Part shown: positions 22,683 to 33,629 of the stretch, one piece after another
How the letters are laid out: each line of letters begins with the position of its first letter
Position numbering within the stretch: the first letter of the stretch is position 1
Assembly: GCA_944470555.2 (NCBI GenBank)
Contig: OX104130.1
Span: 63,245,160-63,309,159, forward strand
Source of the DNA: Heterobilharzia americana
Lineage: Eukaryota > Platyhelminthes > Trematoda > Strigeidida > Schistosomatidae
DNA: 64,000 nucleotides
Direction: 5' to 3'
Position numbers and translations under genes: made by a program
The notes under the pieces: generated by a model
What the model was told of the DNA's origin: nothing
Databases searched by the model: none
The model's input: only the letters and a program-made list of their open reading frames with translations

Positions 22683-23825
22683 CATCATCATCATCATTAT
22701 CAACATAGGACCAGGCATTACTGTGTAACGGTCCGACTTGCCACACCTCATATCAGCACATCAAGTAAAAAGGTAGTGAGGTGAAGGATGAAGATAAGTG
22801 AATGCAGTCAAAAGAAATATAAAGTACGAGAAGAAAGGAAAGAGGAGTGACAAAATGGTGAGATTCGGTATAGCGTTGTTAAGATGAGGATAATGTGTGT
22901 ATACATCTGCGCCCCTGACATCGGTTCTGAGCCATATCCCTTACAGTCTCCAGCCACTGGTTCCTCTTGTCCCGCCGACCCCAACCGACTAGTCTGCATC
23001 GCCCCACATGGCGTAAACCAACAGTCAGAGACTTCATGCGTTGGTGCCATGTTTTAGTCTGGCCACCTCGGGCCTTTTTCCAGCCTGAACCCACCTCAGC
23101 CAACATTGTGTGACGAGGCAATCGGTGACTAGGCATACGTAGTACGTGTCCCAACCATCTCAGTCGATGAAGGTTCACAGCCTCGTCGACTGACTTACCT
23201 CTTCTCCCCAAAACTCTACACCTAACTTCTGCATTACTCACATGGTGACACCACGGAATACGTTCTATACTACGAAGGCAACGGTGGTCAAACACCTGAA
23301 GCCTTTTTGTATCCTCCACTTTCAATGGACATGTTTCACAGCCATACAGTAGAACAGAGCGGACTGTTGTGCAGTACACGCGACCCTTAATAGACAAACG
23401 AATATCACGGCGGCGCCATAGGTGGCGCAAATTGGCAAAAGCCAATCGAGCCTTTTGTATCCGTGCAGAAATCTCATCGGCAACTAACCCACCAGGGTTG
23501 ATTCTACTTCCCAGGTAAGTGAAGTGGTCAACACACTCAACCACTTCACTCTCTATTGTTAACCGCGGTACCGCTGAAGACCAGTCCTGGAGCAAAAATT
23601 TGCATTTGGGTGGTGAAAATCGCATCTCAAACATTCTCAAATTCCCACTCAAAGTGTTCAGAAGACTGCATCTTGTCAGCGTCGTCGTCACCTAACAGGA
23701 CTATGTCATCTGCATATTCTAGATCTAAAGAAAATTCACCTGTGATCGGGTCAACGTCTGTGTAATTAGGTGACGAGAAGGCACTTGTGTAGTATTGATA
23801 AACAAATCTGGTAACACTCAATTGA
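22683..23825 (-). mobile_element. RTE-like element (SR2-type), 3' half with simple-repeat tail
   Basis: The - strand covers the RT palm (YADD box) to the 3' terminus. The element ends in a trinucleotide tail that reads (CAT)n on the + strand at 22683-22700, that is (ATG)n on its own strand. Two other RTE 3' ends in the window share the last 3' UTR stretch: 33190-33255, with a (GAT)n tail, and 49905-49995, where the tail is degenerate. 5'-truncated at about 23825. Confidence 0.8.
22879..23821 (-). pseudogene. RTE-like reverse transcriptase palm to C-terminus
   Basis: Two overlapping frames. 23821-23627 has DLEYADDIVLLGDDDADK with the catalytic Asp pair. 23691-22879 has 270 codons including MRFSPPKCKFLLQDW, VVECVDHFTYLGSRINPGG, RQRR-type RHLWRRRDIRLSIKGRVYC, VLLYGCETCPLKVED, RLQVFDHRCLRSIERIPW and LRWLGHVLRMPSHRLPRH, then a Cys/Trp-rich end. 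One frameshift near 23640 separates them; otherwise this is the best-preserved RTE RT end here. It would copy element RNA at the nicked target. Confidence 0.8.
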
Positions 23826-23976
23826 TGCAGGTTTTCATCAGTGAAACATCTTCCTCTCGATCATGTAAGTTGCATCCAACTTCATACAAACACAAAGACG
23901 TAAATAATTCCTATGGTTTGTACGCAGTTGGAATGACGACGAAGTAGCATGAATTCATCGTGTTCTCCGAAATTTA

Positions 23977-24182
23977 TTATTCTTGTTTCACTGAAATATT
24001 GAGAGGAAATTGATATAGGTGATTGTTGTCTATGAAAACTTTTTCATCGACGTCTTGTTTTGTCAAACTGTTTAAAAATGGCTTCGTCAATTTCTTCATA
24101 CTCGACCCGGTGATATCTTCTAGCCCAAGAAATTTACGAATCTGATTAGATATTATTATGGGTTGTTTGTAGAGTTTTAAAG
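23977..24182 (-). CDS. Candidate terminal exon of an unrecognised - strand gene
   Basis: On the - strand a good acceptor (ctatttttcttcatag) precedes 24182 and the frame stays open for about 67 codons to a TAA at 23977, which overlaps an AATAAA-like signal. It encodes KQPIIISNQIRKFLGLED and SLTKQDVDEKVFIDNNHLYQ. The FLG-then-DNN-L--F spacing is loosely like a SWIB/MDM2 domain, but too weakly to name. No upstream partner exon with matching phase was found. Confidence 0.3.
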
Positions 24183-24210
24183 CTATGAAGAAAAATAGAC
24201 CTACTGACAA

Positions 24211-27000
24211 TACATGATTTTTGCCAAGTGTCTATCTCCAGTTAGTGTTTACATTGTTAGGGAGTGTGCTGGTTGTGCTACTATTCCGTAACGTTTGACC
24301 AACCCTACTTAGCTTGATGTGCTCTAGTACCTGCTTAACCAGTACCTTATCTAACGTGCAAGTACTGATAACGAAACACAAACCAAAAGAACTGGTTTCA
24401 GGAATATATTCAAAGAGATAATATATTTAATCGGAATGAATGTAATAGTAATGAACTGGGGAAAAGTTTATTCAACTTATCTGGCTAGTATGGGTGAACT
24501 AGGGACTCTGAGTACGTGCGTGGTAACCAGTACAAAGGGAGCACAAAATGGCGTCCAAGCCTGCTCGGATGCATGCTCGTTAAAACAAAACTTAGAACAC
24601 CTTAAGCATCCAGAGGAGAGCTAGAGGTTTATGTAGTCAATTTGATCTATTTATTTTAGCCCTAGTTGCATTTTGGTGCCAGGGTGGTGCACTACAACAT
24701 CATGCTAAACTCAACCGGTATATTAAAACATTTTTAGGGTAGTTGTTTTCAAACCTCTGATCATTACTAAGGTAGTCAACTGAGTTTTCGTAAAAACTAC
24801 TGGACTGAGCTACCATGTTAGGTCGATATTGCATGAGAATTTAAAACAGTTGGTGGAAGACTAAAATAAAAATTTAAACAGTAGTGTCGTGACTATGAAA
24901 TCTGTGTAGGGTGAATTCATTTACTGGTACGGAGCTAATGGCACCCAGTCATTTTTATTTACGTCTATTTCTTACGATGAATGTCATAGATATCATATCT
25001 TAATTCGCTGAAGATTATTGTTGCTGAACGGAATAATGAGTAGTATGACTGTCGTTTCTTGATCATTTGCAATCAATTTCCGGGGGCTGATGCTCAGTAT
25101 TTTGTTTCAATCTGACGGGAGTCATGTAAAAAAGTCATTAAATGATACTTATCAGCTAAGTGCATATGTACCTTAGCGAAAGCTGTTTCTTCAGGGATTA
25201 TATGGTCGATAAACGCCACATCTGCACGTCATTGTCAAGCCGTTCTAGACATGACTGTCTGTCTGAATAGCTTATTGGGATATACGAACCGGTCACCAAA
25301 TTGTGATTAGTGCCTAAGATTTGAGTTGTATTCGAATTTACTGTTCTTTTTTGTTTTTAGCACTCAAACGTTTTACAAGATGGATGCCAAGAAATGCACA
25401 AAGTAATAGATCAGCGTGAAGATACGAAAGAAAAATAAGGGTCTAGGTAATCATAGAGCGATCTGGGAAGCAGTTTCTTGCATTCGGAAAAGCATTTATT
25501 GCTATTGTTTTGCTTTCCTGTAGTGGAGGATGAAGAAACTAGCTCATGGTCTGTGGTAGCTTCAATTCTAAGGAATATCTAATGAAATCAATTGAATTAC
25601 CGCAGTTCCTCAGGTCCTACTAAGGTATTTCGGTACACCAATAAATATTAGGTAAACACACCCAAACAATTGTCATTGGGTCTGAAAATGGCTTACATAG
25701 TGTTGCAGCTGGATACCAGTAATTGTAAAGGGTCTTTCGTTTATTTAATACAGAGTTACCAATATTCGTTGACTCAAAGAAATTATGTTTCGCGGGTTTA
25801 GAGAAAAATTGCGTAAATTGACGCGTTCTACACGACCTATGGGATCAAACTTTTGCAGATCGAAGTTGACTCATATTGTCATATGATGCTTTTGTTTATA
25901 AGTGATTGTAAATCTTATCGCTTACATCTCTACCAGCATGCAGAAAATGAAGCCTCCTGAACTAGTTACGACAATTTATATTCAGTGATAAATGCAAGTA
26001 CAAATCCATATTTATTTAAAAAGAATTACTTTGCTTTTCATTGGCACTAAGTATATATTGCGTTACATAAACTTCGCTAACTGATCAACTGCTATTTGAA
26101 TGGCTTACATTTCCTTAAGCACGTCGTTAAAAACCGAGTTACTCAAATAACAAACTGGAAGGTTTTTTGGTATTGTTTTCATCGTTTCAATCCTGTAAGT
26201 AGTTAAATTTTGCCATACAGTACGGCGTTTCACGAAAGATTTTTTTAATCTACTTGGTAGATACATTAATTTATGAAAGCTTTGCTTCATCCCCCTCTTG
26301 ATTATTTTATTTCCGTCAATTTGTATACATTTCAAAACATTGGGGATTTGTAGTTCGTTCTCCGTCGCCTGAATTAAGCAGGTTAATGATGAAACTGTGG
26401 TTTTTCTGAACTGTCTTTTCTACCAATTTTAAAGACCAGCCTTTTCAAAATGTAAAATTCCAGAGTTTTTTGATTTCATTTGAAAAAGGGATGACCAATC
26501 AATCAAAACCTGATTGTTGCCTTGATTTTTTTCTCTAGCTGCTGTTTTCTCTATCGATATTTATTAGTTGGCCCTCAGCGTTGAGACCTTAGTAACCGTT
26601 GGTTTAATCTAACTCAAAATATTTATGGTCAGGTACTTGGGTGATGGTACTACCCAAGATTGGATAATTAATTGGATCTTCCCTGAAGTTTAAATTCAAG
26701 AAATTATCAAATGTAAGTAAGGTTGTCAATAGTGGTTTGAATTCCGGATTACTTTTCCTTTGGTTCCAATTAGCCTGGTTTCAGCTTTAGTATTTTTTCT
26801 TGAAACATTTTCCTACTACTGGTAAAGACAGTCTTTATGGTAAATTTATATTTAATAGTGCAAATATAACAACCTTAGAGGTGTTTATTTCAATGAAGGA
26901 TACCTGTTTAGTTTATAATTACAAATCTCAGCTGAAAAAATAATTACCAACTTTTATCAGTTTTAGTCCCTAGACTTCATGTTCTTGTTACTAATTATAT
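24211..27000. other. Long AT-rich stretch without a recognised gene
   Basis: Only scattered short frames. One - strand frame (26335-26105, 76 codons, basic, with KRGMKQSFHKLMYLPSRLKK) is the longest; it has no familiar motif and does not join the 23977-24182 exon in phase. No repeat matches were noticed. Confidence 0.35.
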
Positions 27001-27004
27001 ATTG

Positions 27005-27810
27005 ACTGGTCACTGAAAAGTGACCAGTTTCATGTTTTCTAGTCCTGTTTGCTGACAGAGTTCTATCGATCATTTCGTAATGTGTTAGGGGACTGATTAC
27101 CACGATGGACTTTAATTAATGGTAGACGGTTGTAGGAAATTAACATTCATCTCCCGACCTAGGTTTCATACTTATTAACACTTGTTAACAATGTGGGTTT
27201 ACATCATCAAGGAAACTGCAAAACCCAGGGCCGCAGTTGGAAACGCTACTAATGAGCTATTTGGGCTGCCACTCACGTGTAGGACTAGAAGTATATAGAT
27301 CAATGGTTGAATAGTAACCGATTTCATGTTTCCTAATCCGAAGTGCTGACTGAATTGTGTTGGTCATTTTTACAATGTGATGGCCAAGACAGGAGACACC
27401 ATCATGGTTTTACAGGAGGTCAGTCGCGGCCCGAGTAGCTCAGCGATAAAGTCTTTGACTGCGGCATTGGATGATGCTGGTTCAAGTCTCTACCAGGAAA
27501 TCAATTCCCTCAGGGTTGCAGATATACCTTGCTCACCTGTAGCAACAAACACAAAACCTAGGTTCAGGGCTTCCTATCGACTGTTTCCAACCATCTAAAC
27601 TCAACCAAAGTGCACTATGATGCTCATTCTCCTAGCATGATGACCACATTACAAAATGACTGATAGGACTCTCAGCATCAGAAGTGGACAAAATGGAATC
27701 AGCTACTCTTCAGTGACCAATCAATACAGTCTTACAACAGGACCGGAATAGCTCAACTGTAAGGTCTTTAATTACGGCACTAGGTAGCCCAGGTTTGAAC
27801 ATACTACTGA
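27005..27810. repeat. Cluster of SINE-like repeat units with tRNA-like boxes
   Basis: A unit containing ggtcactga, a gctgac..gagtt-like stretch and catttcgtaatgtg appears at 27005-27100 and 27297-27390 on +, and at 27634-27722 on -. Next to these lie two tRNA-like segments. 27436-27490 has tagctcagcgat and ggttcaagtctc, resembling pol III A and B boxes; 27749-27800 is a more decayed version. Read as old tRNA-derived SINEs, not functional tRNA genes, because no cloverleaf closes. Confidence 0.45.
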
Positions 27811-28149
27811 AGAACTTAGTCTCAAGAAAACGATCCTTTCAACTCATTACCAGATCACTTCAATCTGGTTGGCGATATCTGCATAAGTTCAGATACCAAA
27901 ACTCTTAGTATGAAAGCATCTCAGCGCATTTTTGAATGATCACTGATAGTTTTATCAGTTTTGGACTGGCGGAACACATAAATTGTTGACTGCATTTTGT
28001 TACTACTGTCACGGTGTACCACTGAACTCCTTCAAGTCTGTTTAAGAGCCGGATCTGTTGGGTTTACCTTAAAGAGTAATTCACTGTTAACAGGCTTCTG
28101 GAATCTGCTGACCAGCTCGAGTGGTTTCCCATTAATCATTTCGCTCAGT

Positions 28150-28477
28150 AGTACACTCTTTAGTTAGCGTTGAAGGAAAGCTTTGTACTGTGCATGCAAT
28201 AGCTGCGAAATACTGGTGCAAAACTTCCGGATACTCTCATTTCTGTCATACGTCTGTTTATCTTATCTTGCCTGAGTTAGGGTGTCGGGCAATAATTTAT
28301 ATTGGGCCATCGCTAGCGTCTCGAGATTGTTGGCATTCAGTGATAGCATCACTTAGTCGATTTTATGATCCGACATCAGAGAATTCGTCATACAGCAGAC
28401 GCAGTCGTTTTGAAACTGGTAACAGTGACTTCGACACATTTTACGCATACCGCCCTAGCCTTTCAGAAAAGCTATGA
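28150..28477 (+). CDS. Candidate terminal exon upstream of MED20, unrecognised product
   Basis: After an acceptor-like catttcgctcag at 28149, the + strand is open for about 108 codons to a TGA at 28477. It encodes VEGKLCTVHAIAAKYWC, TSVYLILPELGCRAIIYIGP and SSYSRRSRFETGNSDFDTF. The composition looks like protein, and the C-terminal Ser/Tyr/Arg-rich end could be a regulatory tail. I do not recognise it. The stop lies about 970 nt before the MED20 start, which fits a compact + strand neighbour. Confidence 0.35.
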
Positions 28478-29426
28478 TAGCGGAGCTAAACTGATATAAA
28501 ATAATTTATTCCCCACGCATATGAGGAAAGGGGGTGAAATTTCAAAACTGGAGCGTAGAATCTAGTACCTCTAGTCGTTGGTTCTGTTGCGTGTATTGCT
28601 GTCAGAACATTCCTCCAGCTGTAAAAAGTTGTGTGTACAGCAGTTTAGTGCTGGTTATGTTGCTTTAATGCCACGAGATGTGTTCATGGCGTGATTGTGT
28701 TCATCCGAAACGGCCTCTGTATAATTACTTGCATCCAGTGAGAGAACGTTGTGTGATGTGTCAGTGTGCAGCACAATTGTTCGTCATATCAAGTCGTACT
28801 GCAACATTTGTTTTCAGGGATTAGTAAGCCTGGATACTTTTTTGAAAGTGGGGTTGACTAAAGAATATTGGATATGGTCACTTTGCACGATGACTTCATT
28901 AGTAGGTCTACTGGACAAGCTTCTGTTTGTTTATTACTGTGTACCTGGGGTTCAAAATACAGTACATGTCATTGATTTGTTGCTTTATCAAATGTTACAC
29001 AGAACCAATGTCTCTAGTGCCTCTGTTGTTGTTTTTTGCTGTATACTAAGAATGCACTTGAAAATTGTACAGTTAAAAACATGAATTTAAATTCTGTTGA
29101 ATGCGAGCATCCTTTTCCTAGTCTTCATTAGTGCTATGTTTTATCAGTTTACCAATCATTATATTTTTTAGTACATAAGGCTTATGTTCCAAGCTGTCTT
29201 ATTTTCAACTAAACGTCTGAAAGTGTGCGTAGTTTCGAAGGGGTACATTATAACACTGAAACTTGTAGACAAGTCGAATAAACATGAAATTAATATGATT
29301 TATTCCTTATTTTTCTCCTGCGTTGTTTTTTGACATCACACAGAATTATGGTGATGTTAAGCTCTTTTGTTCTTGATTACATGATATCCGACAAGTCGAT
29401 CACATCTGATATTCTTTCCGTACATA

Positions 29427-29440
29427 TATCTTTATTTTAG
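29427..29440 (+). promoter_or_regulatory. Acceptor-like site just before the MED20 start codon
   Basis: A T-rich run ending in ttattttag lies nine bases before the MED20 ATG at 29450. It could be the 3' end of a 5' UTR intron or a spliced-leader trans-splice site, which schistosomes use on part of their genes. The sequence alone does not decide between them. Confidence 0.45.
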
Positions 29441-29449
29441 ACTTGTTGG

Positions 29450-29466
29450 ATGTCAGGAGTTTCGTG
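29450..29466 (+). CDS. MED20: MED20 exon 1 (Mediator complex subunit 20)
   Basis: Encodes M-S-G-V-S plus two bases of a Cys codon, then a donor (tcgtg|gtatgc). Joined to exon 2 it gives an N-terminus MSGVSCVLLLNSSEG that lines up with the conserved MGVTCV...PEG start of MED20. The following intron (29467-29505) is only 39 nt, in line with the very short 5' introns known in schistosome genes. MED20 (TRFP) is a head-module subunit of the nuclear Mediator complex that bridges transcription factors and RNA polymerase II. The whole reconstructed protein is 255 residues, somewhat longer than the 212 of human MED20. No other in-frame ATG lies nearby before the preceding stop. Confidence 0.8.
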
Positions 29467-29505
29467 GTATGCCTCCTAGAACGCTTTTAAATCTTAATTC
29501 TTCAG

Positions 29506-29585
29506 TGTATTGTTACTCAATTCGTCAGAGGGAAGCAATGACCCACAGTTACTTGAGAATCTGATGAAGAAGTTGGAACTTTTAG
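29506..29585 (+). CDS. MED20: MED20 exon 2
   Basis: Eighty nt: one base completes Cys6, 26 codons follow, and one base is left over. The acceptor is aattcttcag and the donor ttttag|gtattt. It encodes SSEGSNDPQLLENLMKKLEL, matching the helix after the MED20 N-terminal strand (EGKS...ELLTRKLEMLG in vertebrates). The next intron is 29586-29740 (155 nt); joining to exon 3 gives an Ala codon and keeps the frame. Reading through the donor instead meets a stop within about ten codons, which supports the splice. Confidence 0.85.
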
Positions 29586-29740
29586 GTATTTTAGATAATA
29601 ATGTCGATTAATTTTCACAACAAAATGGTAGGTGCACGGAAATGCGGTCGAATACATATCGAAAGTGCACTTTACTTTTCTAATTTTGCCAGATGTAAGT
29701 GATGTTTTATTTCGATAAATATCTCCATTCCTACCTTCAG

Positions 29741-29997
29741 CCCAGTGTAAAACATTCCAAGTAATCACGTCAACTGAGTATCCTGCATCATGTTTTATCT
29801 TCTCAGATAATCAAACTGCTCTTGTTGCTGATTTATCATTTCGTGAATTCCCAGGCTGTTTGAAAGCATTTTATCAGCGTAAAAAGAAACTGCAGGTTGA
29901 AGCTAAAGGAATAAAATACCAGCTGGGTGATTTCGGGATTAACTTCATCACAATATTCATGGGACAGAGTGCGACAGTTAAAGGTTACCTGATTGAG
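29741..29997 (+). CDS. MED20: MED20 exon 3
   Basis: 257 nt, residues 33-118, acceptor ctaccttcag, donor gattgag|gtaggt. It encodes FQVITSTEYPASCFIFSDNQ, ALVADLSFREFPGCLKAFYQ and GIKYQLGDFGINFITIFMGQ. These are the MED20 signature segments: the SEYP-SCFAL strand, the LIAD strand with the K--F helix, and the T-YQ--DF-V--G---MG beta hairpin. This exon gives the strongest evidence for the assignment. It ends in phase 0 and is followed by an 11.28-kb intron full of retroelements. Confidence 0.9.
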
Positions 29998-30324
29998 GTA
30001 GGTTTTTACTAGCTTTTATGCACTTCAGTTGTCTGGATTATGACAATGAGCAGACGAGTACTATTGAGACATATATCTGTTTAGGGGAATCATATCAATA
30101 ATTGCTACAAACCTAATAGGACACAGCAACGTCTATGGAAAGTTGGAGAACAGAAAATCCGGCAGGTTTAATGCCTGATCGTAGGTGTGTCCATCATATA
30201 TTCATCCTCCGTTAAGTAATGAAACACAAGCATACATACCGGTGCCTGAAACTGGCTGTGTTTCTCAACCCGAAGGTGGCATCTGAACCTGTAAACCGAG
30301 GGGTCTCGCACTGAAACGATTCCT

Positions 30325-32510
30325 AGTAAGTGTATGATTATGTTGAAGGTTTTTTACCCAAATACTCGTGAGTATGTTAGAGCTTATGGGGAATTATCAG
30401 GTGAGTTGTGTACATCGACTGATGTCCGTCAAAGATGTTCACTCTCTCCATTCGCATTAAATTTTGTCATAGACATGGTGATACCTTATTATCCACCTCT
30501 GACTTTACATTATCATTATTATTTGTCCCTTGGGTTCCTAGTGCAACATAGGGCTTCAGTAGCACGTCTCCATTTCACTCTATTCTCTGTAGTCTTTTGA
30601 ACCTGGTTCCACGACTGCCCAGTAGCTTTCATTTCTTCCTCACACGATCTCCTCCATGTCACCCTCACCTCGGATGCCCAAATCGTTGTTTCCCCTTTGG
30701 GTTCCACTCGACGATGCTGCCTAGGTTGGTGAAAGAGACTACTTCCTTTAGGTTTCTCCCGTTGATGGTGATTGGTGCTTGTTGTTGTTGGTGGTGGTGG
30801 TTGGCTATCTTTATCATCTTTGTCTTCTCTACGTTCACTTGAAGTCCCGTCTTCGCTCCCTCTTCTGCCAACTTGTTGGTTTTTGTCTGTAGATCTTCGA
30901 GTTTGTGCGATATTAGACATAAATCATCATCGGCGAAATCCAAATCTTCTAAGGTCTTTTCATCGGTCAAACAGCATATGCCCATCTTCTCGCTCCTCAC
31001 AGTTTGTTGCATGATTCAGTCCACCATAATCAGGAAGATCATCGGTGATAGCAAGCAGCGTTCTCTTACTCCTGTCTTCACTTCAAAGGTGTCACTGAGC
31101 TTTCCATTGTGAATCACTTGACATATGGCGTCTCCATATAGCTGTTGAATGAAGTTGATAAAGGTTTGTGGTACTCCGTAGTGTTGAAGCAACTGCCAAA
31201 TTACTTCTCGGTCGACGCTTTCGAAGGCCTTTCCAAAGTCGATGAAGTTGAGGCAGAGAGTTGACTGCCATTCTATGCTCTGTTCTATGATGATGCGTAG
31301 CGTAGTGTTGCAATTTGATCCGCACATTATTTGTTCTTCCTGAAGCCAGTCTGTTCCTGTGGTAATTTTGAATCCAGCACATTGTTTAGTTTCTCCAGGA
31401 TGATGTGGCTTAGTATTTTGTTTGGGGTGAACAGAAGCATGATTCCGAGCCAGCTATTGTTCTTGCAAAGACTTAGGTCTCCCTTCTTTGGGAGTTTGAC
31501 AAGGTAGCCCTTCTTCTAATCAATTGCAGGTAGCTTTCCTTCCTTCCTTATCATAGGAGACTCTAGAAGATCTAGAGTACCCAGATGATAGTTATTCTAG
31601 ATGAAGATCCACAGTCGTTTGTGCGTCTTGGATAGCAATTTGAAAATGTTTGGGACGCATTTCTTACCACACAAATGCAGTTTGTAGCTACGCGTCCTCA
31701 GGGTTGATAAACCATTTGACAATTTGCTGTGAACTGTTTAAGCGCTCGGACGATTCTTTCACTAACTTAGTCACTAGGATGACCACTGGTGGGTCAGTGG
31801 TCATCGAAATCGCTGCACTTATGCAGAGGCTTCGAATGACTTCTTAAACCTACATTCGCCTTGATTGATATTTGATCGTGTATTAAATGTCAAATGTACT
31901 GCGCTGCAGTTCGTTGTGTTCTATTTAGTAGCTATGAAACATCGCCATTAAAGGTGGATGACATTAGAAAGCTTCAGGTTTTCGACTACTTTTGCCTTAA
32001 TAGCATAGGCTTTGTTGCGGTGACACTATATCACTATAGAATGGCGTCAAGTGCAGAGTTCATAGCAGGAGAGGGATGTCAGTTGATAAGGTTGTGGTGA
32101 GCCCTCATTGACTCAGATGTCTGTAACATTTGTTATGCATACCCAGTCACCATCTTTCTCATTAAACAATGTTGGTTGAATAAGATCCGGACTGGAAAAG
32201 GATCTAAATTGATCAGACTAAACTGTGTATGATGCCTTCCACCATTGGTCTGATCGGTTTAGAGAAGCGTAGGCGTCCTGATTAGGGTCAATATGCAACC
32301 GAAATCGGTGGCTAGAAACTTTAGACGATATGGATCAGAACCGACATCAGTGGTGCGGATGGATCCACAAATTAAACTTCATCTTGGTCGTCGAATGAAT
32401 TTGACTGGTTTCATCTTTTTTTGTTTTGTTTTTACTACTTTCTACCACTTTCGGTTGCTTTCTTTTTTATCTTCCATTTTGATGTCTCCTACCGTGACGT
32501 ACTGATATGT
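30325..32510 (+). mobile_element. RTE-like copy (family A) split by an insertion
   Basis: 30334-30485 on + reads FYPNTREYVRAYGELSGELC and VRQRCSLSPFALNFVIDMVI, the RTE RT block before the palm. The next expected segment, LEYADD, appears only after the inverted family-B fragment, at about 31573-31595, as LEYPDDS. The RT then continues through 31890-32100 (CAAVRCVLFSSYETSPLKVDD) and 3'-UTR-like sequence to about 32510. So this older, decayed copy was the target of the 30505-31540 insertion. Confidence 0.6.
30505..31540 (-). mobile_element. RTE-like family B fragment, inverted, RT and 3' end
   Basis: Reverse complement of about 39960-40997 over some 1 kb and almost identical in the middle. Three encoded peptide stretches of 103, 115 and 132 residues are the same in both copies, and both share the TGA that separates the two RT pieces. 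On the - strand it reads TLCLNFIDFGKAFESVDRE, EVKTGVRERCLLSPMIF and EDLDFADDDLCLISHKLED. It ends in an AAT-rich tail near 30495-30510. Similarity loosens over the last 50 nt at the 31540 end. Confidence 0.8.
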
Positions 32511-32814
32511 TGCATGAGGCGTATGCAGGAGTGACAGTTCCCACGTTGATGCTGACTGACCGATGTCGATATGCATGATAACTGACGTTGATGCCTTAAG
32601 ATTCTTCTCGGTATGACTCAACTGACTGCAGTAACGTATATTTTACATTTAGATATTTGTTCTGTCCCCTCTTCACTTTGTCCAGTTGCTTTCTACGACT
32701 GTTGAATCACAATTCTTTGTCTTTCATATTGTTTCTCTGTGTGCTGATGTGTTGATGAGGGATGTAACAACTTTGACCATCGCTCAGTCATTCCAGGTTG
32801 CTTATCGACTGGAA

Positions 32815-33265
32815 GAGTGATAAAATCAGAATTTTGGCCAAAGTAGGTCGAGTCTGGAAAAGGCTCGGGGCGGTCAGACTTAAATATGACGTCAATGAAT
32901 GTGGTTCTTGACTGTTAGTTTGAGCCTTGTGGGACGATGCAGACTAGCCGGTTGGGATCCACAGGACAAGAGAAGCCAGTGGTTTGGAACTCTAAGCAAT
33001 ATAGATCAAGACCAATGTCAGTGATGCAAATTTGTACACACATTATCATCATCTTAACCGCTGTACTTAATCTGATCACTTTCTTAATCCTCCTTCCTCT
33101 TATTTAGTACTTTCTACTTCTTTTGACCGATTTTTCTTTACTTCTTCATCTTCCATTTTATTACCTTGTTACTTGATATGGTGATATGAGATGTGGAACT
33201 TGGACCGTTACTCAGTAATGCCTGGTCCTCTATTGATCTTGATGATGATGATTTGTTTGATAAAA
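32815..33265 (+). mobile_element. RTE-like 3' end with (GAT)n tail
   Basis: Carries the last coding segment (cgatgcagactagccggttg near 32936, cctgtgggacgatg-type) and the shared 3' UTR ending accgttactcagtaatgcct, then ttgatgatgatgat at about 33240. Matches the 3' end of the 22.7-kb copy in the opposite orientation. Sequence between 32511 and 32814 is similar but more decayed. Confidence 0.65.
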
Positions 33266-33629
33266 TGTATGGTGTTGCAAAGTATTGCATTATTTAAATA
33301 GTCCAGAGTCATATGCTGCCTTTCGTCATAGCTTTTTTTGCAGACTCTTTGCTTATCGACTAGGACACTTGGCTTTCAGTCAGTAGGTCCAGGGTATCAA
33401 ATACTAGTAGTTTCATTCATAAGCCTGTACTGGATAGCTGCATTGTATTATCTCCTTTTTGACTTGTGTATTGTCAAGTAACCGTTTGGTTCGAGTCCCA
33501 GCTAAACTTCATTGAATAAAATTATGTTGCGGAAACGATTTCGGTGTCAATCGTATTTTTGATTCCCTTATCGTTTGAATTTAGCTATACTTATCAGTTG
33601 TATTACGTTGATTCGGCTTAATTATCATA

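Noticed and set aside
22808..23050. 80-codon - strand ORF at the RTE 3' end
   Set aside because: Overlaps the longer RT C-terminal frame in another register.
24436..24624. 62-codon + strand ORF (MNVIVMNWGKVY...)
   Set aside because: Possible decayed LTR or unique DNA; no motif, no splice sites and no second copy in the window.
26105..26335. 76-codon basic ORF on the - strand as an exon of the 23977-24182 gene
   Set aside because: Its possible donor leaves two bases whereas the downstream exon needs one, and there is no family match.
27429..27500. tRNA gene on the + strand
   Set aside because: A- and B-box-like strings are present, but acceptor and anticodon stems do not pair and a SINE-like tail follows.
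28749..29084. 111-codon + strand ORF before MED20
   Set aside because: Hydrophobic and Cys-rich with no motif and no splice signals. It lies between a candidate terminal exon and the MED20 start, so chance or UTR is likelier.
30597..31112. + strand ORFs opposite the inverted RTE-like fragment
   Set aside because: Exact antisense of the RT pieces, duplicated at 40406-40921 on the other strand; shadows.
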